A stretch of 5,533 nt of DNA from Clostridiales bacterium (lineage in GTDB: Bacteria > Bacillota > Clostridia > Saccharofermentanales > UBA5734). The position numbers and the translations under genes are program-made. The DNA is taken from assembly GCA_003451915.1 (NCBI GenBank), contig DMJC01000233.1:1-5533 (forward strand), given 5' to 3'. Below, in pieces: positions 1-5,533 of this stretch. How positions within the stretch are numbered: position 1 is the stretch's first letter; every line of letters starts with the position of its first letter. A model generated the notes under the pieces. It saw only the letters and a list, made by a program, of their open reading frames with translations. It made no database searches and was not told where the DNA came from.

Positions 1-23
1 TGCCTCGTGTTCCCACGGCAAAA

Positions 24-50
24 TTGTGATATACTGTTTTAGCTTATAAT
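24..50 (+). promoter_or_regulatory. Putative sigma-70-type promoter for prfC
   Basis: A perfect TATAAT hexamer lies at 45-50, 33 nt before the prfC start codon. The best -35-like hexamer is TTGTGA at 24-29, which matches TTGACA at 4 of 6 positions, but the spacer is only 15 nt instead of the usual 16-18. A second -10-like hexamer, TATACT at 30-35, has no recognisable -35 partner. The position just ahead of a strong ribosome binding site fits a short-leader promoter that transcribes prfC alone. The -10 is convincing by eye; the -35 is weak. Confidence 0.45.
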
Positions 51-83
51 GCCGAACATCTATCTTCTGATGGAGGAATCATC

Positions 84-1697
84 ATGAACCAGACCCTGGG
101 TAACGAAGTCGCGCGCCGCCGCACTTTTGCGATCATCTCGCATCCCGATGCCGGCAAAACGACCATGACTGAAAAATTGCTGCTTTATGGCGGCGCCATT
201 CACCTGGCCGGCACGGTCAAGGCCCGCAAAGCCAGCCGTCACGCTACGTCCGACTGGATGGAGATCGAAAAGCAGCGTGGCATTTCTGTCACTTCGTCCG
301 TCATGCAATTTGATTACAACGGTTTTTGCATCAATATTCTAGATACCCCCGGGCACCAGGATTTCTCTGAGGACACTTACCGCACACTGCACGCTGCGGA
401 TGCAGCAGTCATGCTCATCGACGGCGCCAAAGGCGTTGAAGCTCAGACCATTAAACTGTTCACCGTCTGCCGTCAGCGCGGCATCCCGATCTTCACCTTT
501 ATCAATAAAATGGACCGTGCTGCTAAAAGTCCGTTTGACCTGATGGACGAGCTGGAAAAAGTTCTCGGGATCAACTCGGTTCCGGTCAACTGGCCGATCG
601 GCACCGATGGTGATTTCAAAGGGGTCTATAACCGCAAATATAACCGTATCGAACTGTTTGACAGCTCCAAGGGCGATCACGGTGCCAGCATGGTCAAAGT
701 CAAAGTCACCAGCCTCGAGGATCCTCATCTGGCCGAGGTCATCGGTTCGGATTACCAGGATCGCCTGATGGCTGACATTGAACTCCTTGACATCGCCGGC
801 GACGAACTCGATCTTGAGCAAGTCTTGGCCGGCGAGCTGACGCCGATTTTCTTCGGCAGTGCCATCAGCAACTTCGGTGTCGAAGCATTCTTGAATGAAT
901 TCCTGGCCATGGCCCCCGCACCTGTCGCCCGCAGCTCCAGTGAAGGCCTTATTCAGCCTGACGACGACTTCTTCAGTGGTTTTGTCTTCAAAATCCAAGC
1001 CAATATGAATCCTGACCATCGCGACCGCATGGCTTTTATCCGCATCTGCTCCGGCCGCTTTGAAAAAAATATGGAAGTCCGCCATGTCCGCCCCGGTCGG
1101 ACCATCCGGCTGGCCCAGCCGCAGCAATTCATGGCCCAAGAGCGCAACCTGATCGACGAAGCCTATGCCGGCGATATTATCGGCATCTTCGATCCTGGCA
1201 TTTTCCGGATCGGCGACACACTCGTTCAGGGCAACCGCACCCTGAATTTCGAAGGTATTCCGGTCTTCCCGCCCGAAAATTTCGCCCGGGTTGCACCCAA
1301 AGATTCCATGAAACGCAAGCAGTTCCTCAAGGGCATCGACCAATTAGCCGAAGAAGGAGCCATTCAAGTTTATAAACAGCCGGACATCGGCACCGAGACC
1401 TTTATCATCGGGGTCGTCGGCGTCCTGCAGCTCGAAGTGCTTGAATATCGCCTGAAAGCCGAATATGGCGTTGACATTCGCCAAAGCGGTCTCAACTACC
1501 GGCATGCCCGCTGGATCGTGCCAGCCACTGAAGACGCATCCCTGCCTGACCCCAAAAAACTCAGCCTGACCAGCACCACCCTGCTCGTTCTCGACAAAGA
1601 CGATAATCCGGTGCTGCTCTTCGAATCCGACTGGGCCATCCAATGGGCGCTCGACCGCAACAACGGCCTGAAACTGGTCAGCATACATGAGAAGTAA
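84..1697 (+). CDS. prfC: Peptide chain release factor 3 (RF3), translational GTPase
   Basis: RF3 is a cytoplasmic GTPase that binds the terminating ribosome and speeds removal of RF1 or RF2 after peptide release. The 537-residue product is close to the length of E. coli RF3 (529). Visible G-domain motifs, in order, are the P-loop SHPDAGKTT (19-27), the switch I region with RGISVT (65-70), DTPGHQDF (87-94), NKMD (141-144) and the GSA element (258-260). The early segment ARRRTFAIISHPDAGKTT and the following GGAIHLAGTVKARK are typical of RF3 rather than EF-G. An OB-like second domain follows from about residue 295, then the RF3 C-terminal domain with VGVLQLEVLEYRLKAEYGV (445-463). The ATG at 84 is chosen because GGAGG at 72-76 sits 7 nt upstream and the N-terminus matches the family. 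The gene appears complete and monocistronic. Its TAA stop lies in the first unit of the downstream heptad repeat. Confidence 0.97.
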   Translation: MNQTLGNEVARRRTFAIISHPDAGKTTMTEKLLLYGGAIHLAGTVKARKASRHATSDWMEIEKQRGISVTSSVMQFDYNGFCINILDTPGHQDFSEDTYRTLHAADAAVMLIDGAKGVEAQTIKLFTVCRQRGIPIFTFINKMDRAAKSPFDLMDELEKVLGINSVPVNWPIGTDGDFKGVYNRKYNRIELFDSSKGDHGASMVKVKVTSLEDPHLAEVIGSDYQDRLMADIELLDIAGDELDLEQVLAGELTPIFFGSAISNFGVEAFLNEFLAMAPAPVARSSSEGLIQPDDDFFSGFVFKIQANMNPDHRDRMAFIRICSGRFEKNMEVRHVRPGRTIRLAQPQQFMAQERNLIDEAYAGDIIGIFDPGIFRIGDTLVQGNRTLNFEGIPVFPPENFARVAPKDSMKRKQFLKGIDQLAEEGAIQVYKQPDIGTETFIIGVVGVLQLEVLEYRLKAEYGVDIRQSGLNYRHARWIVPATEDASLPDPKKLSLTSTTLLVLDKDDNPVLLFESDWAIQWALDRNNGLKLVSIHEK

Positions 1698-1730
1698 CAA
1701 GTAACAAGGAACAAGGAACGAGGAACAAAT

Positions 1731-1822
1731 AGTGAATGGTGAAGGGTGAAAAATGAAGAATGAAGGATGATAGATGCGCCGAAGGCGCAAAATTCGCGGA
1801 GCGACACCCTTCACCATTCACT
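1731..1822. repeat. 18-bp perfect inverted repeat inside the heptad element
   Basis: AGTGAATGGTGAAGGGTG at 1731-1748 is exactly complementary to CACCCTTCACCATTCACT at 1805-1822, leaving a 56-nt loop that contains the two small core hairpins. In RNA from either strand this would give a long stem just past the gene end. The downstream bases are only weakly U-rich: CUUUUC overlapping the end of the right arm on the plus strand, and AUUUGUU on the minus strand. It could act as a weak bidirectional terminator or as an RNA 3'-end stabiliser, but it is not a classic intrinsic terminator. Confidence 0.7.
1775..1804 (+). repeat. Tandem purine-triloop mini-hairpins, core of the repeat element
   Basis: Two short palindromes lie side by side at the centre of the element. 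The first is TGCGCC-GAA-GGCGCA (1775-1789), a 6-bp stem with a GAA loop. The second is TCGC-GGA-GCGA (1794-1804), a 4-bp stem with a GGA loop. Four bases (AAAT) separate them. Both loops are of GNA type closed by a C-G pair on the plus strand; d(GCGAAGC) is a known example of an unusually stable single-stranded DNA mini-hairpin of this kind. On the minus strand the loops would be TTC and TCC. In minus-strand RNA the second hairpin is followed by AUUUU, which is too weak to call a terminator. Confidence 0.6.
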
Positions 1823-1867
1823 TTTCACCCTTCACCCTTGCATCCTTCATTCTTCATCTTTCATTCT

Positions 1868-3382
1868 TCATCCTTCATTCTTCACCATTAAGTCGATTAC
1901 CGCTTTTTTCATTTCATCTTTCTTGATCAGCTGCTTGTGTCTGATGTCGCGCTTACCCAGATCTTTAAGGGTCAGCGGGATTTCGAGGCTGCTTTCATGA
2001 GCCAGTTCGTCGAGCAGACGCTCTTCGCTGCGTCCGCGGCTGTAACCGCTGCCGTAGATGGCGTCGCTGACAGCGCCGCTGAACTTAAAGGGGCTGGCGG
2101 TCGAGACAAAGACAGTCTTGGTCTCGTCGCCAGAACGAGCAGCGTAACGGCTATAAACATTGAAGCCGACGGCTGTGTGAGTATCAATCAAATGATCACA
2201 GCGGTCATAAACTTCACGGATGGTCTTGAGTGTGCCGGGCTCGTCGGCAAAGCCGCCGACGAAAACCTCTTGCAGACTGCGCAAAGTTGCAGGATCAATC
2301 TGATAATGGCCGCTGACTAACAACTCCTCCATCCAGTTGCTGATCCGCATGCTGTCCCGGCTGGCCAGCTCGAAAAGCAGCCGTTCAAGATTACTGGAGA
2401 TCAAGATGTCCATCGAGGGTGAGTTGGTTTTATAAAATTCGCGGCGGCGATCATAATGGCCATTGCGGATAAAATCTGAAAGGACTTTGTTTTTATTAGA
2501 CGCACAGATCAGTTTGTTGATCGGCAGACCCATGCGGCGGGCATACCAGCCAGCCAGAATGTTGCCGAAATTGCCTGTTGGCACAACCATGTTGATTTTT
2601 TCACCAGCTGTGATTTTCTGACGTTTCAGCAAGTCAGCATACGCTGAGAAATAATAAACAATCTGTGGAACCAGACGACCCCAGTTGATTGAATTAGCCG
2701 ATGAAAGCAAAACACCGCTGGCGCACAGTTGTTCGGCCAGATCTTGATCGTTGAAAATTGCTTTGACCCCATTTTGCGCGTCATCAAAACTGCCATCAAC
2801 AGCAATCACGTGGCAATTGGCGCCTTCTTGTGTGACCATCTGCAGGCGCTGGGCTTCACTGACGCCTTGTGAAGGGTAAAAAACGATGACCGAGGTGCCG
2901 TCGACATCGCGAAAACCCTCCAGAGCAGCTTTGCCGGTATCACCGGATGTCGCCGTCAAAATGCAGACACGAGCTGTTTCGCCTGTTTTACGGATAGCTG
3001 CTGTCATCAAGAACGGCAGCAGCTGAAGGGCGATATCTTTGAAGGCAGCTGTCGGACCGTGCCAGAGTTCGAGAATATATTCATTGTCAATATACTTGTT
3101 AAGCTGTACGAGGGGAGCCGGTTCAGGCGCGAAACGGTCTTCGCCATAGGCTTCCGCAATATATTCCCGCAGCTCTGAACGGTTATAGTCTGTCAAGTAA
3201 AGTGACAGAATTTGCAGGGCACGCGCCTGATAATCCATGTTGGCCATTGCTTCGATTTCTTCAATGCTTAGTGCAGGAATTTCAGCGGGCACGAGCAAGC
3301 CACCGTCGGGTGCAATACCTTGCTTAATGGCCATAGCTGCTGAAAATCGGGCGTCGCCGCCGCGGGTGCTGATGTATTCCAT
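1868..3382 (-). CDS. thrC: Threonine synthase (PLP-dependent)
   Basis: Threonine synthase converts O-phospho-L-homoserine to L-threonine and phosphate, the last step of threonine synthesis in the cytoplasm. The 504-residue product has the expected N-terminal start MEYISTRGG and a near-complete set of family motifs. The PLP lysine is K115 in HGPTAAFKD (108-116). TATSGDTGKAA lies at 143-153, SANSINWGR at 228-236, the glycine-rich phosphate-binding loop PTGNFGN at 268-274 and DTHTAVG at 400-406. Length fits the longer bacterial class of the enzyme. The ATG is supported by GGGAGG at 3391-3396, 8 nt upstream. Only 21 nt separate it from the TPR gene, so it is probably the last gene of a folC-TPR-thrC operon, and there is no room for a leader attenuator of its own. 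The final codons, giving MVKNEG and TGA (1868-1888), lie inside the heptad repeat, so the C-terminal tail is probably repeat-derived and not functionally conserved. Confidence 0.97.
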   Translation of the reverse strand: MEYISTRGGDARFSAAMAIKQGIAPDGGLLVPAEIPALSIEEIEAMANMDYQARALQILSLYLTDYNRSELREYIAEAYGEDRFAPEPAPLVQLNKYIDNEYILELWHGPTAAFKDIALQLLPFLMTAAIRKTGETARVCILTATSGDTGKAALEGFRDVDGTSVIVFYPSQGVSEAQRLQMVTQEGANCHVIAVDGSFDDAQNGVKAIFNDQDLAEQLCASGVLLSSANSINWGRLVPQIVYYFSAYADLLKRQKITAGEKINMVVPTGNFGNILAGWYARRMGLPINKLICASNKNKVLSDFIRNGHYDRRREFYKTNSPSMDILISSNLERLLFELASRDSMRISNWMEELLVSGHYQIDPATLRSLQEVFVGGFADEPGTLKTIREVYDRCDHLIDTHTAVGFNVYSRYAARSGDETKTVFVSTASPFKFSGAVSDAIYGSGYSRGRSEERLLDELAHESSLEIPLTLKDLGKRDIRHKQLIKKDEMKKAVIDLMVKNEG

Positions 3383-3403
3383 GTTTCGATCCTCCCAGGG
3401 TTT

Positions 3404-4795
3404 TCAGTATCCCATTTCTTTGAGCCGGGAACGGGCGCTGTCGGCGATTTCCCGGTCAGGGAACTGTCTGATGACATATTCATAATAAGTTTTGGCTGTC
3501 GGTTTGTCGCCCAGCAGCTGATAACAGAGTCCGCAGTAAAATGCGACACCGCCGCCATACGCTCGCGGATAGAGATTATAGCCAGTCAGGAAGTACGGCA
3601 GCGCGCCATTGTAATCTTTAGCTTTAAACAGTTGCATGCCCAGCTGACGGTTTTCCTCAGCAGCGTCGCGGCCGATTTCTTTGATTAAAGCTTCAACCGA
3701 CTGGCTGAGAGCCGCCGCATCGCCGGTCATGTCGGGTGCGGTTGTTGTCCCGGGGATACCAGCAAGTAAGCTGCGGGCAGACAGCAGCAGATCGCCGGCG
3801 CCGCGCAGGTCATCCCTGGCCAGTGACAAAGCCTGGCTGTAAGCTGATTGGGCATCAATCAGTGACTGAACAGCGAGATCAAGCGTTGTTGATGCTGTGA
3901 TCGTCGGGCTGGTCATCTGTATTGTCTCAGTTGGCGCTGAAGTCGATTCCGTTGTTGTTTCGACAGGCGCTACGGTAGTTGCCGGTGAAGTCGTTTCAGC
4001 AGGTTCAGTTGTGGCCGCTGCCGTAAAAGCAGTCTGGTAGTCGTCCAGCAGGTCGGCAATTGCCGGGTCTGCTTCAGCCATCTCTTCGAGCCGGGTTACG
4101 AGCCAGGCCAGGCGGTCAGCATTCTCATGATTCTGGCGGTTGTTTTCGCCGATGCCGTTGATCAGGCGGATACCCAGGAAGACGAGCAGGCCGGCTGCGA
4201 TGACTATGGCTAGCGCTGGTAAAGCAATGCGCAGATATTCGATCGGATCTCGTGTCTGTTTGACAACTGTCTCCTCATTTTGAGCATATTCGCCCCGCCG
4301 GAGGACGTCTTCGCGTTCTTTATCACTGGCCATGCGGACACGAGCGCGTCGTCCGGTTTTTTCCAGGACTGCCGGCGCGCCTGGCATAGCAGCCTGCTGG
4401 GGGCGATCGGCCTGTGCTTTGCCAGTTCCGGCTGCCAAAGATGCTTGTTGCTCAAACAAAAAATCAATTTGAGCCAGAGATTTGGCCGCAATATTTTGTC
4501 CGGCGGGCGGCAGTCCGATATCAAGTGACTGGCTGATATGCTTCCGGGCCTTATCCAACTGATTGTTGGCTGCCAGACTCAAGCCATAGAGCAGAACTGC
4601 CAAGGCAAAATCCGGGTAAGTTACTGTCAGTTTGCGAAGGGCGATCAGGGCGATATCACCATTTTGGCTCTTCAGGTTGGTCAATGCGCGATTGTATGTC
4701 ACGATGGCCTGTGCCATTTCGCGCGGTGGCGCAAAGGATGCGATGTCCTCTGGATTGATGGGTAAAAATTGATTGATCAGCCTTTGCCAGTCCAA
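3404..4795 (-). CDS. Single-pass membrane protein with N- and C-terminal TPR regions and a Thr-rich linker
   Basis: The function is not recognised. The 463-residue product, counted from TTG 4795, has four regions. Residues about 27-92 form TPR-like helical pairs (LRKLTVTYPDFALAVLLYG and following). Residues about 125-189 are charged and basic, with GRRARVRMASDKERED. Residues about 190-212 form one hydrophobic segment (IALPALAIVIAAGLLVFLGI). Residues about 262-304 form a Thr/Ser/Pro/Glu-rich linker, and about 381-461 a TPR pair (AEENRQLGMQLFKAKDYNG, then GDKPTAKTYYEYVIRQFPD) similar in style to YbgF/BamD-type TPRs. No N-terminal signal peptide is seen. A cytoplasmic N-terminus with an exported C-terminus is inferred from the single membrane segment and the linker composition. 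It overlaps folC by 19 nt and precedes thrC by 21 nt, so it is probably translated in an operon with both. A scaffold role at the envelope is possible but unproven. ATG 4864 is a less likely start because it lies deep inside folC; ATG 4717 would remove the start of the TPR region. Confidence 0.88.
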   Translation of the reverse strand: MDWQRLINQFLPINPEDIASFAPPREMAQAIVTYNRALTNLKSQNGDIALIALRKLTVTYPDFALAVLLYGLSLAANNQLDKARKHISQSLDIGLPPAGQNIAAKSLAQIDFLFEQQASLAAGTGKAQADRPQQAAMPGAPAVLEKTGRRARVRMASDKEREDVLRRGEYAQNEETVVKQTRDPIEYLRIALPALAIVIAAGLLVFLGIRLINGIGENNRQNHENADRLAWLVTRLEEMAEADPAIADLLDDYQTAFTAAATTEPAETTSPATTVAPVETTTESTSAPTETIQMTSPTITASTTLDLAVQSLIDAQSAYSQALSLARDDLRGAGDLLLSARSLLAGIPGTTTAPDMTGDAAALSQSVEALIKEIGRDAAEENRQLGMQLFKAKDYNGALPYFLTGYNLYPRAYGGGVAFYCGLCYQLLGDKPTAKTYYEYVIRQFPDREIADSARSRLKEMGY

Positions 4796-5533
4796 AGCCG
4801 GGCCTCCCGAACGCGAAGTATGCCGCGGATACTGCCTACCATGTAAAGTGAGCCAAAAGCACATAAGGCAGTGCCGGTCTGGGCAGCCAGCTGCAAGGCT
4901 TGGCGGGCTCCTTCAGCGGGGCTGTCATTGACATGGATGGTATCCATGACATTATAACCAGATTTCAGCGGGTTATGCAATTGGCTCATGATTTTGCCGG
5001 CCTCGGCAGCCAGTTCAGGTGCCGGCAGCGCTCGCGGGCTGTCCGGTCGAACACAGAAAACAGCAGTCGGACGATAAATTGGCTGATCGAGAACGATCCG
5101 CAGCATGGTGCGGTAATCCTTATCTCGCAGCATACCGGTCAGAAAAATAACCGGCTGGCCGGGCAGGAGCCTGTGCAGGGCGGCAGCCAAAGCCGTACAG
5201 CCTTGTGGGTTGTGCGCCCCGTCCAGTAAAACGGGCGGATCTTGACGCAGAAGCTCGAGCCGCGCTGGCCAGCGGGCAAATGCAATGCCTTGTCTTACAG
5301 CATCCGCATCTGCAAGTTCGAGTGCCAGACAGGCCCGTGCGGCCATTGCGGCATTCATTGGCTGAAAAAGCCCCAGCAGCGAGGTTTGCAGCGTCAGGCC
5401 TGTTTTTAGGTCAGTAAATGTCTGTCCATCCCAGCCGTAACTGATGTTTTCAACTTCGGTCCGGCTGATTTTATATAAAGGTGAGCCGGTCTCCTGACAA
5501 CGGCTGTTGATAACCTGTTCTGCGTCTTTAGCC
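4777..5533 (-). CDS. folC: Folylpolyglutamate synthase / dihydrofolate synthase, C-terminal part (5' end outside window)
   Basis: FolC adds glutamate to folates with ATP, and in many bacteria also joins glutamate to dihydropteroate; it is a cytoplasmic Mur-ligase-family enzyme. The reading frame is open to the window edge, giving 251 visible residues (codons from 5532 down), so the gene is cut at its 5' end and the P-loop region is missing here. The visible part starts near the end of the central domain, with SPLYKISRTEVENISYGWDG and LLGLFQPMNAAMAARA, the usual 'G-Q-NA-A' helix. The Mur ligase C-terminal domain follows, with FARWPARLELL and the signature LLDGAHNPQG (about 5199-5228). FGSLYMVGSIRGIL near the end matches the typical FolC C-terminus. 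An internal ATG at 5358 is not the start, because homologous sequence continues upstream of it. The TGA stop at 4777 lies 19 nt inside the TPR gene. Whether it is bifunctional cannot be judged without the N-terminal half. Confidence 0.93.
   Translation of the reverse strand, partial: AKDAEQVINSRCQETGSPLYKISRTEVENISYGWDGQTFTDLKTGLTLQTSLLGLFQPMNAAMAARACLALELADADAVRQGIAFARWPARLELLRQDPPVLLDGAHNPQGCTALAAALHRLLPGQPVIFLTGMLRDKDYRTMLRIVLDQPIYRPTAVFCVRPDSPRALPAPELAAEAGKIMSQLHNPLKSGYNVMDTIHVNDSPAEGARQALQLAAQTGTALCAFGSLYMVGSIRGILRVREARLWTGKG
4803..4808 (-). promoter_or_regulatory. Shine-Dalgarno site that sets a TTG start for the TPR gene
   Basis: On the minus strand GGGAGG (4808 down to 4803) is followed after 7 nt by TTG at 4795-4793, in frame with the TPR protein. 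This is the same strength and nearly the same spacing as the sites before prfC and thrC. It lies inside the last codons of folC, so translation of the TPR gene is probably coupled to folC termination at 4777. Confidence 0.75.

Larger units (their letters stand above)
1693..1889. repeat. Heptanucleotide repeat element in the convergent prfC/thrC gap
   Basis: The gap between the two converging genes consists almost wholly of 7-nt units. The left half holds 12 units in phase (1693-1776): five AGTAACA/AGGAACA-type, then three ending in GTG (AATAGTG, AATGGTG, AAGGGTG), then four ending in ATG (AAAAATG, AAGAATG, AAGGATG, ATAGATG). The right half (1805-1889) holds 13 units of the complementary type: five CAC-units (CACCCTT, CACCATT, CACTTTT, CACCCTT, CACCCTT), one extra G at 1840, six CAT-units (CATCCTT, CATTCTT, CATCTTT and others) and a last CACCATT. 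The halves therefore carry the same kind of heptad on opposite strands around a GC-rich core at 1777-1804. The array overlaps the stop codons of both genes. It carries no convincing gene. Dispersed intergenic repeats and heptad tandem repeats (for example the STRRs of cyanobacteria) are a known class, but this family was not identified. Confidence 0.9.

Noticed and set aside
6..17. Small palindrome CGTG-TTCC-CACG at the left edge
   Set aside because: A 4-bp stem is too short to call an operator or terminator, and the flanking context is missing.
339..1343. Long minus-strand open frame (334 codons) opposite prfC
   Set aside because: It lies fully antisense to a well-supported RF3 gene, has no ribosome binding site or recognisable domain, and is explained by the codon bias of prfC.
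1344..1817. Minus-strand frames running from the repeat element into the end of prfC
   Set aside because: Their N-terminal parts are translated heptads (Ser/Phe/His/Pro-rich) and the rest is antisense to prfC; no ribosome binding site or family resemblance.
1693..1889. CRISPR-like array
   Set aside because: Units are only 7 nt with no spacers and drift in sequence; this does not fit repeat-spacer architecture.
1767..2000. Plus-strand small open frame rich in HSLFTLHP/ILHSSF-like repeats
   Set aside because: The repetitive peptide is an artefact of the CAYYYTT heptads, and the remainder is antisense to thrC.
3383..3403. T-box or attenuator ahead of thrC
   Set aside because: Only 21 nt separate the TPR stop and the thrC start, enough for a ribosome binding site but not a riboregulator; any such control would lie upstream of folC outside the window.
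4717..4864. ATG 4864 or ATG 4717 as the start of the TPR protein
   Set aside because: 4864 has no good ribosome binding site and overlaps folC by 88 nt; 4717 loses the N-terminal helix region. TTG 4795 has GGGAGG at ideal spacing.
4777..5358. A complete 193-residue gene starting at ATG 5358
   Set aside because: FolC-like sequence continues in frame upstream to the window edge, so this ATG is internal and the gene is cut by the window.

Overview
The window is a compact bacterial chromosome segment. It carries one rightward gene (prfC, 84-1697) and a leftward cluster of three genes read from the right edge (folC fragment, a membrane TPR protein, thrC). The two transcription units converge on a short repeat-filled gap near 1698-1867. 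Three starts have a strong GGAGG-type Shine-Dalgarno site 7-8 nt upstream, one start is TTG, and base composition looks balanced to slightly GC-rich by eye. Together with the protein styles, this suggests a member of the Bacillota, probably Clostridia-like. That placement is an inference; no species is recognised.

Layout: 1-83 is a leader with a plausible sigma-70-type promoter and the prfC ribosome binding site. 84-1697 encodes peptide chain release factor 3. About 1693-1889 is a heptanucleotide repeat element with a hairpin core. It fills the convergent gap and runs into the ends of both flanking genes. 1868-3382 (minus) encodes threonine synthase. 3404-4795 (minus) encodes a TPR protein with a single membrane segment and a threonine-rich linker, best started at TTG 4795. 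4777-5533 (minus) is the C-terminal part of folC, whose 5' end lies outside the window.

The leftward genes look like one operon: folC overlaps the TPR gene by 19 nt and only 21 nt separate the TPR gene from thrC. FolC serves folate polyglutamylation, ThrC makes threonine, RF3 recycles release factors on the ribosome, and the TPR protein has no assignable function. The genes do not form one obvious pathway.

The protein-coding genes are mostly ordinary housekeeping genes. The most unusual structure is the heptad element between the two stop codons. It has a 12 + 13 heptad layout in opposite orientations around two purine-triloop mini-hairpins, and it supplies the stop codons of both genes and the last six sense codons of thrC. 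No phage, transposase, CRISPR array, tRNA or rRNA was seen.
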